DNA of 64,000 nt from Aurantiacibacter luteus (GCF_001010945.1 NZ_LBHB01000001.1:1054001-1118000), one strand, 5' to 3'. Numbered from the stretch's first letter, positions 42,468 through 51,656 are shown. Translations and numbers: made by a program. The notes: generated by a model not told the origin, from the letters alone.

Positions 42468-43415
42468 TTATTCCGCAGCCAGTTTAGAGGGTGCCGCCCC
42501 GCCCGCGACCTCGTCCGCCAGCCGCCGCACCAGCGCACTGACGATGCGCACCGTTTCCGCCAGCCCAGCGCCCGGCTCGCGCAAGTGCCGATCGAGATAG
42601 AGGCTGCGGCATACCTCGAGCTGCAGCGCGTCTATCCGCCGTGCCGGGCTGCCGTGGCGGTCGAGCACGTAGCCGCCCGCATAGGGGCGATTGTGCACCG
42701 CGAGCATGCCTTCGCGCTCCAGATAGTCCAGCGCGACCCGCGCCAGCCGGCTGTCGCAAGCGGCCCCGAAGCGGTCGCCGATCACGAAGTCCGCCGCCGG
42801 GTCCGCGCCGCGCTTCGGGCCGAGCGGCGGCATCGAGTGCAGGTCGACCAGCAGCGCAGCGCCCCAGCGGTCGCGCAGGGCCTCCAGCGTGCGCGCCAGG
42901 GCCTGGTGGTAGGGCCGGTGCACGCCTGCGATGCGCGCCGTCAGCTCCGATTCCGCCAGTTGCCCGCTCCACAGTTCGCCCAGCCCCGGCAGGCGGCGGG
43001 GAACGAGGCCCAGCCCGCTGCGCGCCCGCCGTCCTGCCGCGCCGCGAGCGACGCCGGTCGGCGAATCGCCCGTTGCCACCATGTCCCAGTCGATGTCGTC
43101 GGGCGCGCGGTTGAGGTCGATCATCGCGCGCGGCGCATGAGCGACCAGCAGCGGCGCCCCGGTGGCGCGGGAAACCCCCTCGGCGACGAGGTCGATGTAG
43201 CGATCCTCCAGCCGCAGCGATGCCTCGCCCGGATGGCGCAGCCGCGCCAGCAGGCCATCGGTGTACTGCCGCCCGGCATGGGGCACCGCGATCAGCACCG
43301 GCATGGCCGCATCGCGCCGCCGTCGCAGCGAGAAGGCCGGCATTCCCTCGGTGCCGGGAATGCTTCCGAAGGCCGCCTTGGCCGACTCGCCCAAACCTGT
43401 CTCTCTCCGGTCCAT
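42468..43415 (-). CDS. N-formylglutamate amidohydrolase family protein
   Basis: A 315-residue protein. The family core is seen in VPHAGRQY, EDRYIDLVAEGVSRATGAPLLVAHAPRAMIDLNR, and LVDLHSMPPLG, whose His/Asp pattern resembles zinc hydrolases. YAGGYVLDRHG and QLEVCRSLYLD are conserved C-terminal blocks. The reference enzyme (HutG type) hydrolyses N-formylglutamate in histidine breakdown, but no hut genes are nearby, so another N-acyl amino acid is possible. The ATG at 43415 is the last in-frame ATG before the first clearly conserved segment. It is divergent from cpdR. Confidence 0.87.
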   Translation of the reverse strand: MDRRETGLGESAKAAFGSIPGTEGMPAFSLRRRRDAAMPVLIAVPHAGRQYTDGLLARLRHPGEASLRLEDRYIDLVAEGVSRATGAPLLVAHAPRAMIDLNRAPDDIDWDMVATGDSPTGVARGAAGRRARSGLGLVPRRLPGLGELWSGQLAESELTARIAGVHRPYHQALARTLEALRDRWGAALLVDLHSMPPLGPKRGADPAADFVIGDRFGAACDSRLARVALDYLEREGMLAVHNRPYAGGYVLDRHGSPARRIDALQLEVCRSLYLDRHLREPGAGLAETVRIVSALVRRLADEVAGGAAPSKLAAE

Positions 43416-43542
43416 ACCGGGCCCTGCGTGGCCGCGATTATCCCCTGTGTCAAAGCTGGGCAGGTGCCAGAGCGGACAAGACTTTCTCAAATCTTCAAGC
43501 GTATGGGGCTGCAGGCACCGACGAACGAGAGAGAGATTTCGC

Positions 43543-43917
43543 ATGATCCGCATCCTGCTGGCCGAAGACGACCTCGCCATGCGCAGCTACCTCAAGCGGG
43601 CGCTGGAAAAGGCGGGTTACTCGGTCGTCGCGGTTGCCTCGGGCGTGGAAGCCTTGCCGCTGATGAAGATCGAGATCTTCGACCTGCTGCTGTCCGACAT
43701 CGTCATGCCGGAAATGGACGGGATCGAGCTCGCCCAGCACTGCAACGAACTGAGCCCGCAGACGAAGGTGATGTTCATCACCGGGTTCGCCGCCGTCTCG
43801 CTGCGTGCCAGCCGCGATGCGCCGCAGGCCCGGATGCTGTCCAAGCCGTTCCACCTGAACGACCTGGTGATGGAGGTCGAGCGACTGTTCGAGGATGAAC
43901 TGGTCGCCCAGCTCTAG
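43543..43917 (+). CDS. cpdR: CpdR-like single-domain response regulator
   Basis: A 124-residue receiver domain with no output domain. The acidic pair is in LLAEDDLAMR, the phospho-acceptor is Asp52 in LLSDIVMPEMDG, and the conserved Lys101 is in MLSKPF. The sequence strongly resembles CpdR, which in Caulobacter is controlled by the CckA-ChpT relay. In unphosphorylated form CpdR delivers ClpXP to the cell pole to degrade CtrA and other cell-cycle proteins. A GAGAGAG Shine-Dalgarno lies upstream. It is a monocistronic gene followed by tRNA-Val. Confidence 0.9.
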   Translation: MIRILLAEDDLAMRSYLKRALEKAGYSVVAVASGVEALPLMKIEIFDLLLSDIVMPEMDGIELAQHCNELSPQTKVMFITGFAAVSLRASRDAPQARMLSKPFHLNDLVMEVERLFEDELVAQL

Positions 43918-43921
43918 GGTC

Positions 43922-43950
43922 TTGCATCGCTGATGAGGCGGCGCTAGATG
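43922..43950 (+). promoter_or_regulatory. Candidate housekeeping promoter for tRNA-Val
   Basis: TTGCATC at 43922-43928, then a 14-base spacer, then GCTAGATG at 43943-43950. This fits the Caulobacter-type alphaproteobacterial -10 (GCTANAWC) at seven of eight positions but only the TTG of the -35. It begins just past the cpdR stop and about 50 bases before the tRNA. Confidence 0.35.
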
Positions 43951-43999
43951 GCCCGCCTGCCGTGCAGCCCCACCGGGCGATGCGGCACCCGAATGGTGC

Positions 44000-44074
44000 G
44001 GGCGTATAGCTCAGTGGTAGAGCACTATGTTGACATCGTAGGGGTCGCAAGTTCAATCCTTGCTACGCCCACCA
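44000..44074 (+). tRNA. tRNA-Val (anticodon GAC)
   Basis: A complete cloverleaf can be folded. The acceptor stem is GGGCGTA/TACGCCC, the D-arm GCTC-AGTGGTA-GAGC, and the anticodon stem CTATG/CGTAG with loop TTGACAT (anticodon GAC). The T-arm is GCAAG-TTCAATC-CTTGC, and the CCA tail is encoded. It reads GUC and GUU valine codons. No intron and no adjacent tRNA genes. Confidence 0.97.
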
Positions 44075-44097
44075 TTCGCTTCCCGGTCTGACGAAAT

Positions 44098-44517
44098 CTA
44101 GTCGCCGCGCTCCGCCAGGTGCCGGCGCGACATCGCCTCGATGCTTTCGAGCTCGGCGATGGTCTGGTCGATGGCATCGCGCTGGCGACGCAGTTCGCCG
44201 AGACGATGCTGAGTGGCTTCCAACATCCGGCTGGCCTGCACCACCTGGTCCGGGTCCTGATCGTAGAGCGCCAAGAACTCGCCTATCTCGCGAATCGAGA
44301 AGCCCAGCCGCTTGCCCCGCAGGATCAGCTGCATCCGTCCCATCTCGCGCTTGGAGTAGGCGCGCATGGTGCCCACCCGCTGCGGCGAGATCAGGCCCTT
44401 GTCCTCGTAGAAGCGCAAGGTGCGCTGGGTGACGGCGAGCGCGTCGGCGGCCTCGGCGATGCTTTTCAGGGGCTCGTTGCCCTGCGCCTCGTTCATGCGG
44501 GCGACGCTATCGTTCAT
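44098..44517 (-). CDS. MerR family regulator, LiuR-like (acyl-CoA metabolism)
   Basis: A 139-residue regulator. An N-terminal winged helix-turn-helix (KSIAEAADALAVTQRTLRFYEDKGLISPQR) is followed by RAYSKREMGRMQLILRGKRLGFSIREI and a coiled-coil dimerisation helix. It lacks the cysteines of metal-sensing MerR proteins. The RTLRFYEDKGLI form and its coupling to fadD match LiuR-type MerR regulators that control branched-chain and fatty-acid catabolism. Its ATG overlaps the fadD stop, so regulator and ligase share a transcript. A fitting palindromic operator lies upstream of fadD. Confidence 0.85.
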   Translation of the reverse strand: MNDSVARMNEAQGNEPLKSIAEAADALAVTQRTLRFYEDKGLISPQRVGTMRAYSKREMGRMQLILRGKRLGFSIREIGEFLALYDQDPDQVVQASRMLEATQHRLGELRRQRDAIDQTIAELESIEAMSRRHLAERGD

Positions 44518-46235
44518 TGCGCGTCCTTTCCGGCTGCGGCGGCCGCGGCCTCGCGCTTCGCCTTTTCCTCGGCCACCAGCGCCTTCTTCTCCAGCTTGCC
44601 GACCAGTGTCTTGGGCAGCTCGTCGCGGAACTCGTAGCTGGCGGGTATCTCGATCTTGTTGAGCCGCATCCTGAGGAAGGCGTCGAGCGTGCCGGCGTCC
44701 AGCTCCTCGCCCTCGTGCAGGGCGATGAACAGCTTGGGTGCCTCGCCGCGATAGTCGTCGGGCACGCCGATGGCGACCGCCTCCTTCACCGCCGGATGTT
44801 CGTAGGCGGCGTCCTCGATCATGCGCGGATAGACGTTGTAACCGCTGCACAGGATCAGGTCCTTGATGCGGTCGACGATGAACAGGTAGCCGTCCTTGTC
44901 GAGGTAGCCGATGTCCCCGGTCCGCAGCGAATCGCCGAAGAAGGTCTTGGCGGTGTCCTCGGGCCGGTTCCAGTAGCCCTTCATCACCTGCGGCCCGCGC
45001 GCGCAGATCTCGCCGCGATGGTCCGGGCCGATGCCCTCGACCAGATTGCCTTCCTCATCGCGCAGTTCGACGATGGTGTGCGGAAAGGCCGGACCGGCGG
45101 AATTGTCCTTCACCGGCGTGCGGCCGAGCAGCGGGTTGCTGGTGATGATCGGGCTCGCCTCGGTCAGGCCATAGCCTTCCGCCACCGGCGATCCGGTGCG
45201 CTTCTCGTACTGCTGGCGCACCTCCAGCGGCAGCGGTGCCCCGCCCGAGATGCTGGTGCGGACCGCGGAAAGGTCGGGCACCTTGTCGTCGGGCAGGCTG
45301 CCCAATGCGTTGTAGATCGTGGGCACGCCGAACATCTGCGTGGGCGGCTTGCGCTTGATGGTCTTCAGCACCTCGTCGATCTCGAAGCGCGGCAGCAGGA
45401 CGAGCTCGGCGGCGGTCAGGATGCCGTAGTTCAGCACGCAGGTCAGCGCGAAGACGTGGAACAGCGGCAGCACGCCCAGCGAGCGTTCCTGCATGTCGCG
45501 CTCCTCGCCCACGTGCAGCAGCATCTGCGCGGCATTGGCGGCAAGGTTGGCGTGGGTCAGCATCGCGCCCTTGGGCCGCCCGGTCGTGCCGCCGGTATAT
45601 TGCAGCACCGCCACGTCGTGCGGATCCTGCGCCACCGGTGCGGGCGCTGCGCGGTGGGCGGCCAGATCGCGGTAATCGATATAAGTCACGCCCTTGCGCT
45701 TCTTCGCCAGCGCGGACCGCTTGAGCGTGCGCAGGCCGATCGACTTCGCCCACGGCAGCACGTCGGCCATCGGGCACAGCACGATGCCTTCCAGGTCTCC
45801 CTTGCCCCAAGCCGAGGCGACCTTGGCGTGGAGCTGTTCGAGATCGGGAACCGCCACCCACTTCGCGCCCGAATCGGTGACGAGGAATTGCAGCTCGTCC
45901 TCGGTGTAGAGCGGATTGATGTTCACCACCGTTCCGCCCGCGCGCAGCACGGCGAAGTACATGATGACCGAATAGGGCGTGTTGGGCAGGCAAAGCGCGA
46001 AGCGGTCGCCCTTCTCCATCCCCCGCGCCTGCAGCCCGGCGGCGACCCGGTCGACGAGGGAACCGATGGCGCCGTAGGTCCATTCCCTCCCCAGGAAATC
46101 GACGCAGACACGCTCGGGATAGGTCGTGACCGCGTGATCCAGCAGCTCGGTCAACAGGCGCGGGCGCAGGGTGCCGTCGGCGGCCAGGATACGGCTGGTG
46201 TCGATCGGATGCGATGCGGCCTGAGCGGCGACCAT
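44514..46235 (-). CDS. fadD: Long-chain fatty acid-CoA ligase
   Basis: A 573-residue AMP-forming acyl-CoA synthetase that activates fatty acids at the inner membrane for beta-oxidation. The ATP/AMP signature YTGGTTGRPKGAMLTH is near the middle. VAEGYGLTEASP, DSLRTGDIGYLDKDGYLFIVDRIKDLI and a C-terminal PKTLVGKLEKKAL with the catalytic Lys are all present. ATG at 46235 is preferred; an in-frame TTG at 46280 would put the start inside the palindromic operator. It is divergent from the thiolase operon and coupled to the MerR gene. Confidence 0.94.
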   Translation of the reverse strand: MVAAQAASHPIDTSRILAADGTLRPRLLTELLDHAVTTYPERVCVDFLGREWTYGAIGSLVDRVAAGLQARGMEKGDRFALCLPNTPYSVIMYFAVLRAGGTVVNINPLYTEDELQFLVTDSGAKWVAVPDLEQLHAKVASAWGKGDLEGIVLCPMADVLPWAKSIGLRTLKRSALAKKRKGVTYIDYRDLAAHRAAPAPVAQDPHDVAVLQYTGGTTGRPKGAMLTHANLAANAAQMLLHVGEERDMQERSLGVLPLFHVFALTCVLNYGILTAAELVLLPRFEIDEVLKTIKRKPPTQMFGVPTIYNALGSLPDDKVPDLSAVRTSISGGAPLPLEVRQQYEKRTGSPVAEGYGLTEASPIITSNPLLGRTPVKDNSAGPAFPHTIVELRDEEGNLVEGIGPDHRGEICARGPQVMKGYWNRPEDTAKTFFGDSLRTGDIGYLDKDGYLFIVDRIKDLILCSGYNVYPRMIEDAAYEHPAVKEAVAIGVPDDYRGEAPKLFIALHEGEELDAGTLDAFLRMRLNKIEIPASYEFRDELPKTLVGKLEKKALVAEEKAKREAAAAAAGKDAQ

Positions 46236-46264
46236 GATGAGCTTCCCTCTTGATTCCGGTCTGC

Positions 46265-46280
46265 TTAACGTATACGTCAA
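46265..46280. promoter_or_regulatory. Palindromic LiuR/MerR-type operator
   Basis: TTAACGTATACGTCAA contains the perfect palindrome ACGTATACGT (46268-46277) with near-symmetric TTA/TCAA flanks. It closely resembles the ACGT-NN-ACGT dyads bound by LiuR-type MerR regulators of acyl-CoA catabolism. It lies in the 127-base region between divergent fadD and thiolase starts, and so could regulate both operons, including the MerR gene itself. Confidence 0.6.
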
Positions 46281-46362
46281 GTAACAGACTTTATCGTAAG
46301 CATTCGACGCGAAAGGTCAATCCGCGCGTTCGAATCGCTTTCAAACCTGAAAGGCATGAAGA

Positions 46363-47502
46363 ATGACCGACGTCGTCATCGCAGGGTATGTCCGCTCTCC
46401 CTTCCATCCCGCGCACCGCGGGGCGCTCGCCAAGGTCCGTCCCGACGACCTGGCCGCCAACACGGTGAAGGGCCTGATCGAGCGCACCGGCGTGAAGGCC
46501 GAGGACATCGAGGACCTGGTGCTCGGCTGCGCCTTCCCCGAGGGTGAGCAGGGCTTCAACCTCGCCCGCCTCGTCGTGCTGCTGGCCGACCTGCCGCAAA
46601 GCATCGGCGGCATCACCATGAACCGTTTTTGCGGCAGCTCGATGAGCGCGGTCCACTATGCCGCCGGCCAGATCGCCGCTGGCGCGGGCGAGGTGTTCAT
46701 CGCCGCCGGTGTGGAGGCCATGAGCCGCGTGCCGATGACCGGCTTCAACCCCATGCCCAACCCCAAGCTGGCCGAGAAGAGCGCGGCCTATGTCGGCATG
46801 GGCGACACTGCCGAGAACCTCGCGAAGAAGTACGAGATCGACCGCCCGACGCAGGAGGCCTTCGCCGTCGAGAGCCAGCGCAAGGCCGGCGTCGCCATGC
46901 AGGAAGGCAAGTTCAAGGACGAGATCGTCCCGATTACGCTCGCCGACGGCACCGTGGTCGACACCGACGGCACCCCGCGCCCCGAGACGACCGCCGAGGG
47001 GCTTTCCGGCCTCAAGCTCGCCTTTGACGCCAACGGCACCGTCACCGCCGGCACCGCCAGCCCGCTGACCGATGGCGCCGCCGCCCTGCTGGTGTGCAGC
47101 GCCGACTATGCCGCGCGCAATGGCCTCAAGGTCCTCGCCAGGATCAAGAGCATGGCCATCAGCGGCTGCGCGCCCGAGATCATGGGCATCGGCCCGGTCG
47201 AGGCGAGCAAGAAGGCGCTCGAGCGTGCCGGCCTCACCATCGACGACATCGACGTGGTCGAACTGAACGAGGCCTTCGGCAGCCAGGCGCTCGCCTGCAT
47301 CGGCGACCTCGGCATCAAGGCCGACCGCATCAATCTCGACGGCGGCGCGATTGCCGTCGGCCACCCGCTCGGCGCCACCGGCGCGCGCATCACCGGCAAG
47401 GTCGCCAGCCTGCTGAAGCGCGAAGGCAAGCGTTATGGTCTCGCCACCCAGTGCATCGGCGGCGGCCAGGGCATCGCCACCATCCTGGAGGCCGCGGAAT
47501 GA
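46363..47502 (+). CDS. fadA: Acetyl-CoA C-acyltransferase (thiolase)
   Basis: A 379-residue thiolase that cleaves 3-ketoacyl-CoA with CoA, the last step of beta-oxidation. The nucleophile is Cys90 in MNRFCGSSMSAVH. GGAIAVGHPLGATGAR carries the catalytic His and TQCIGGGQGIA the second Cys. The stop overlaps the ATG of the next gene. With the fadB-like and acyl-CoA dehydrogenase genes it forms a complete oxidation operon. Confidence 0.96.
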   Translation: MTDVVIAGYVRSPFHPAHRGALAKVRPDDLAANTVKGLIERTGVKAEDIEDLVLGCAFPEGEQGFNLARLVVLLADLPQSIGGITMNRFCGSSMSAVHYAAGQIAAGAGEVFIAAGVEAMSRVPMTGFNPMPNPKLAEKSAAYVGMGDTAENLAKKYEIDRPTQEAFAVESQRKAGVAMQEGKFKDEIVPITLADGTVVDTDGTPRPETTAEGLSGLKLAFDANGTVTAGTASPLTDGAAALLVCSADYAARNGLKVLARIKSMAISGCAPEIMGIGPVEASKKALERAGLTIDDIDVVELNEAFGSQALACIGDLGIKADRINLDGGAIAVGHPLGATGARITGKVASLLKREGKRYGLATQCIGGGQGIATILEAAE

Positions 47503-49832
47503 GCGACAAGACCATCAAGAAGGTCTGCGTGATCGGCGCGGGCACTATGGGCGCCGGCATCGCCGCGCAGGTCGCCAATGCGGGCGTTCCCGTGCTGCTG
47601 CTCGACATCGTGCCCGAGGGTGCGACCAACCGCAACGCCGTGGCCGAGGGCGCGGTCGCCAAGATGCTCAAGACCGACCCCGCCCCCTTCATGGGCAAGC
47701 GCGCGGCCAAGCTGGTGGAGACCGGCAATATCGAGGACCACCTCGACAAGGTCGCCGATTGCGACTGGGTGGTCGAGGCGATCATCGAACGGCTCGACAT
47801 CAAGCAGGACCTCTACGCCAAGCTCGAGGCCGTCCGCACGCCCGGCACCGCGGTATCGAGCAACACCAGCACCATTCCGCTGGCGCAGCTTACCGACGGT
47901 CGCAGCGAGGATTTCAAGCGCGACTTCCTCATCACGCACTTCTTCAATCCGCCGCGCTACATGCGCCTGATCGAGATCGTGGCGGGGCCGCAGAGCGATG
48001 CCGCGACCGTCGCCCGCGTGCGCGATTTCGTCGACCGCAAGCTTGGCAAGAGTGTGGTCGATGCCGAGGACTCGCCCGGCTTCATCGCCAACCGTGTCGG
48101 CACCTTCTGGATCCAGCAGGCGGTCAACTCCGCCTTCGAGCAGGGCATCAGTGTCGAGGAAGCGGACGAGATCGGCGGCAAGCCGATGGGCGTGCCCAAG
48201 ACCGGCGTCTTCGGCCTGATCGACCTCATCGGCATCGACCTGATGCCGCACCTGATGAAGTCGCTGACCAGCACCCTGCCCGCCGACGATCCCTACCAGA
48301 AGATCGCCCGCAGCGAGCCGCTGATCGAGGCGATGATCGCCGACGGATATACCGGCCGCAAGGGCAAGGGCGGCTTCTATTCCATGGCCAAGGCCGAGGA
48401 CGGCAGCCGCACCAAGATGGCCAAGGACCTGAAGAGCGGCGAGTACCGTGCCGCCGCGCGTCCCGGCCTCGTCGGCGGCTCGGCCGCGCGAGGCGATCTG
48501 AAGGCGCTGATCTCGGCCAAGGGCAAGGTCGGCGACTATGCCTGGTCCGTGCTCGGCCCGACTCTCGCCTACGCTGCCTCCATCGTGCCCGAAGCGACCG
48601 CCACGGTCACCGGCGTCGACGATGCCATGCGCCTCGGCTACAACTGGAAGGCCGGCCCGTTCGAGATGATCGACAACATCGGCGCCGCCCATTTCGTCGA
48701 GCGCCTGAAGGCGGACGGCATCGCCGTGCCGCCGATCCTCGAGGCCGTGGGTGACGGCACCTTCTACCGCATCGAGAACGGCAAGCGGCAGTACTTCGGT
48801 ACCGATGGCGCCTACCACGACATCGAGCGGCCCGAGGGCGTGCTGCTGCTGGAGGACATCAAGCGCACCGCCGAGCCGCTGCTGAAGAACGGCAGCGCCG
48901 CGCTGTGGGACGTGGGCAACGGCGTCGTCGCGCTCGAATTCACCGGCAAGATGAATGCGCTCGACGAGCAGGTCATGAAGCTGATCGCCCAGGCCGTGCC
49001 GATGGTGGCGAAGGACTACAAGGCGCTCGTCGTCTACAACGAAGGCTCCAACTTCTCCGCCGGTGCCAATCTCGGCCTCGCCATGTTCGCGCTCAACATC
49101 GCGGCCTGGGGCGAGGTGGAGAAGCTCATCAAGGGCGGGCAGGATGCCTACAAGGCGCTGAAGTACGCCCCCTTCCCCGTCGTCGCCGCACCCGCTGGCC
49201 TCGCGCTCGGCGGTGGCTGCGAGGTGTGCCTCAACTCCGATGCCATCCAGGCGCACGCGGAAACCTACATCGGTCTCGTCGAGACCGGCGTGGGCCTGAT
49301 CCCCGGCTGGGGCGGCTGCGGCGAGATGCTGAGCCGCTGGCAGGATGACAAGCGCCAGCCGCGCGGCCCCATGCCCGCGGTCAGCAAGGTATTCGAGATC
49401 GTCTCGACAGCCACCGTCGCCAAGTCCGCCGCCGAAGCCAAGGACCTCAAGTTCCTGCGCGAAAGCGACGGCGTGACCATGAACCGCGACCGCCTGCTCT
49501 ACGACGCCAAGCAGCGCGCGCTGGCCATGGTCGACGGCTACACCCCGCCCGAAAAGCCCGAGTATCGCCTGCCCGGCCCCGCCGGCGCGGCGGCGCTCAA
49601 GCTGGCGGTGGACAGCTTCCGCAAGCAGGGCATGGCCACGCCCCACGACGAGACCGTCGCGGGCGTGCTGGCGCACATCCTGACCGGCGGCAACACCGAC
49701 ATCACCGAAGTGACCACCGAGGCCGACCTGCTCAAGCTCGAGCGCGAGGGCTTCATGAAGCTCGTGCGCGATCCCAAATCGCAGGCCCGGGTCGAGCAGA
49801 TGCTCGAGACCGGCAAGCCGCTCCGTAACTGA
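47499..49832 (+). CDS. fadB: Bifunctional 3-hydroxyacyl-CoA dehydrogenase / enoyl-CoA hydratase
   Basis: A 777-residue enzyme catalysing hydration and dehydrogenation in beta-oxidation. Here the dehydrogenase is N-terminal: NAD-binding VIGAGTMGAGIAAQVA (residues 11-26), FFNPP, and EDSPGFIANRVG. A second dehydrogenase C-domain follows. The crotonase domain is C-terminal: GSNFSAGANLGL, GGGCEVCLNSD with the first catalytic Glu, and VETGVGLIPGWGG with the second. This is the reverse of E. coli FadB, where hydratase comes first. The arrangement is known in other alphaproteobacteria. It is coupled to the thiolase gene, with which it probably forms a complex. Confidence 0.93.
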   Translation: MSDKTIKKVCVIGAGTMGAGIAAQVANAGVPVLLLDIVPEGATNRNAVAEGAVAKMLKTDPAPFMGKRAAKLVETGNIEDHLDKVADCDWVVEAIIERLDIKQDLYAKLEAVRTPGTAVSSNTSTIPLAQLTDGRSEDFKRDFLITHFFNPPRYMRLIEIVAGPQSDAATVARVRDFVDRKLGKSVVDAEDSPGFIANRVGTFWIQQAVNSAFEQGISVEEADEIGGKPMGVPKTGVFGLIDLIGIDLMPHLMKSLTSTLPADDPYQKIARSEPLIEAMIADGYTGRKGKGGFYSMAKAEDGSRTKMAKDLKSGEYRAAARPGLVGGSAARGDLKALISAKGKVGDYAWSVLGPTLAYAASIVPEATATVTGVDDAMRLGYNWKAGPFEMIDNIGAAHFVERLKADGIAVPPILEAVGDGTFYRIENGKRQYFGTDGAYHDIERPEGVLLLEDIKRTAEPLLKNGSAALWDVGNGVVALEFTGKMNALDEQVMKLIAQAVPMVAKDYKALVVYNEGSNFSAGANLGLAMFALNIAAWGEVEKLIKGGQDAYKALKYAPFPVVAAPAGLALGGGCEVCLNSDAIQAHAETYIGLVETGVGLIPGWGGCGEMLSRWQDDKRQPRGPMPAVSKVFEIVSTATVAKSAAEAKDLKFLRESDGVTMNRDRLLYDAKQRALAMVDGYTPPEKPEYRLPGPAGAAALKLAVDSFRKQGMATPHDETVAGVLAHILTGGNTDITEVTTEADLLKLEREGFMKLVRDPKSQARVEQMLETGKPLRN

Positions 49833-49865
49833 CCCACGTTCTCGAAACCCGAAAGGACCTGTCCC

Positions 49866-51656
49866 ATGCAAGTCTATGAAGCTCCCATCCGCGACATGCG
49901 TTTCGTGCTGGAGGAACTCCACACCGACGACGGCTTCGGCGATCTCGAAGGGTTCGAGGATTTCGACGAGGACATGCGCTCCGCCATCCTTGAGGAAGCG
50001 AACAAGCTGTGCCGTGACGTGCTGCTGCCCCTGAACTGGCCGGGCGACCAGCAGGGCTGCCGGATCGAGAACGGCGTGGTCCGCACGCCCGACGGCTTCC
50101 CCGAAGCCTACAAGGCCTTCTGCGAGGCGGGCTGGGCCGGCTTGGTCGTCGACCAGAAGTGGGGCGGCCAGGGCGCGCCGCACTCCCTCGCCAAGATGGT
50201 CGAGGAGATGAGCTGTTCCACCAACCTCAGCTTCGGCCTCTACCCCGGCCTCACCGGCGGGGCGATGGTGGCGCTGGAGGCCTATGGCTCCAACGACCTC
50301 AAGAACCTCTACCTGCCTAAGATGGCGAACGGCGAATGGTCCGGCACCATGTGCCTGACGGAAAGCCACTGCGGTACCGATCTGGGCATGCTGCGGACCA
50401 AGGCCGTGCCGCAGGACGACGGCAGCTACCTCGTCACCGGCAACAAGATCTTCATCAGCGCCGGCGACCATGACCTGGCGGACAACATCGTCCACCTCGT
50501 CCTCGCCCGCCTGCCCGATGCGCCCGCGGGCGTGAAGGGGATCAGCCTGTTCCTCGTGCCCAAGTACCTGCCCAAGGACGACGGGACGCTCGGCGATCGC
50601 AACGGTGCCGGCCCGACCGCCATCGAGCACAAGATGGGCCTCAAGGCCTCGGCCACCTGCCAGATGAGCTTCGAGAACTCGAAGGGCTGGCTCGTGGGCG
50701 AGCCGAACCGCGGCCTCGAGGCCATGTTCGCCATGATGAACACCGAGCGCGTGGCCGTGGGCATCCAGGGCCTCGGCGTAGGCGAGATCGCCTACCAGAG
50801 CGCCGTCTACTACGCCAAGGACCGCCTGCAGGGTCGCTCGCTCTCGGGCGTGAAGAACCCGTCCGGTCCCGCCGATCCGATCATCGTCCACCCCGACGTG
50901 CGCCGCATGCTGATGACCATGCGTGCCTATAACGAGGGCTGCCGGGCGCTGAGCGCCTGGGTCAGTCGCGCGCTCGATGCCGAGCACGCCGCGAAGGAGC
51001 CCGAAGCCCGCGCCCGCGCCAAGGACTTCGTCGCCCTGATGACGCCGGTGGTGAAGGCGCTCTTCACCGATCTCGGCCACGAGAGCGCGCACCTCGCGGT
51101 GCAGGTCTACGGCGGACACGGCTACATCCAGGAAAGCGGCGTGGAGCAGTTCGCCCGCGATGCCCGTATCGCCATGATCTACGAAGGCACCAACGGCATC
51201 CAGGCGCTCGACCTGGTCGGCCGCAAGCTGCCCGACCGCATGGGCCGCAACCTGCGCAGCTTCTTCCACCCGGTCAGCCAGTTCATCGAGGACAACGGCG
51301 CGGATGCGAACATCGGCAAGATGGTGGGCGCGCTGCAGCAGAGCTTCGGCGCGTTGCAGCTCGCCACCGGGCACATCGCGCAGAAGGGCATGAAGGACCC
51401 CGAGGAAGCGGCCGCCGCGGCGACCGATTACCTGCGCCTGCTGGGCTTCGTCGCCATGGGCTACTGCTTCGCCAAGGCGGCCAAGGTCGCCCACGCAAAA
51501 CTGGCCGAAGGCACGGGCGAGGCCGATTTCTACAAGGCCAAGCTCGTCACCGCGCAGTTCTTCTTCGACCGCCTGCTGCCGCCTGCCACCGCGCAGTTCA
51601 TGGCGATCCGCAGCGGCAAGGCGAGCATGATGGACATGCCGGCGGAAGCCTTCTGA
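49866..51656 (+). CDS. Acyl-CoA dehydrogenase (long form, FadE-like)
   Basis: A 596-residue FAD enzyme catalysing the first oxidation step on acyl-CoA. It has the longer alphaproteobacterial form with an extra N-terminal helix region (APIRDMRFVLEEL) and a C-terminal extension (about residues 470-596). CLTESHCGTDLG is the FAD/substrate signature. The catalytic base is Glu440 in IYEGTNGIQALDL. YGGHGYIQESGVEQFARD is also typical. It follows the fadB-like gene by 33 bases with a GAAAGGA Shine-Dalgarno and overlaps the next gene by one base. Confidence 0.95.
   Translation: MQVYEAPIRDMRFVLEELHTDDGFGDLEGFEDFDEDMRSAILEEANKLCRDVLLPLNWPGDQQGCRIENGVVRTPDGFPEAYKAFCEAGWAGLVVDQKWGGQGAPHSLAKMVEEMSCSTNLSFGLYPGLTGGAMVALEAYGSNDLKNLYLPKMANGEWSGTMCLTESHCGTDLGMLRTKAVPQDDGSYLVTGNKIFISAGDHDLADNIVHLVLARLPDAPAGVKGISLFLVPKYLPKDDGTLGDRNGAGPTAIEHKMGLKASATCQMSFENSKGWLVGEPNRGLEAMFAMMNTERVAVGIQGLGVGEIAYQSAVYYAKDRLQGRSLSGVKNPSGPADPIIVHPDVRRMLMTMRAYNEGCRALSAWVSRALDAEHAAKEPEARARAKDFVALMTPVVKALFTDLGHESAHLAVQVYGGHGYIQESGVEQFARDARIAMIYEGTNGIQALDLVGRKLPDRMGRNLRSFFHPVSQFIEDNGADANIGKMVGALQQSFGALQLATGHIAQKGMKDPEEAAAAATDYLRLLGFVAMGYCFAKAAKVAHAKLAEGTGEADFYKAKLVTAQFFFDRLLPPATAQFMAIRSGKASMMDMPAEAF

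Noticed and set aside
46236-46280. TTG at 46280 as the fadD start
   Set aside because: It would put the palindromic operator inside the coding region and adds 15 residues with no family match; ATG 46235 fits better.
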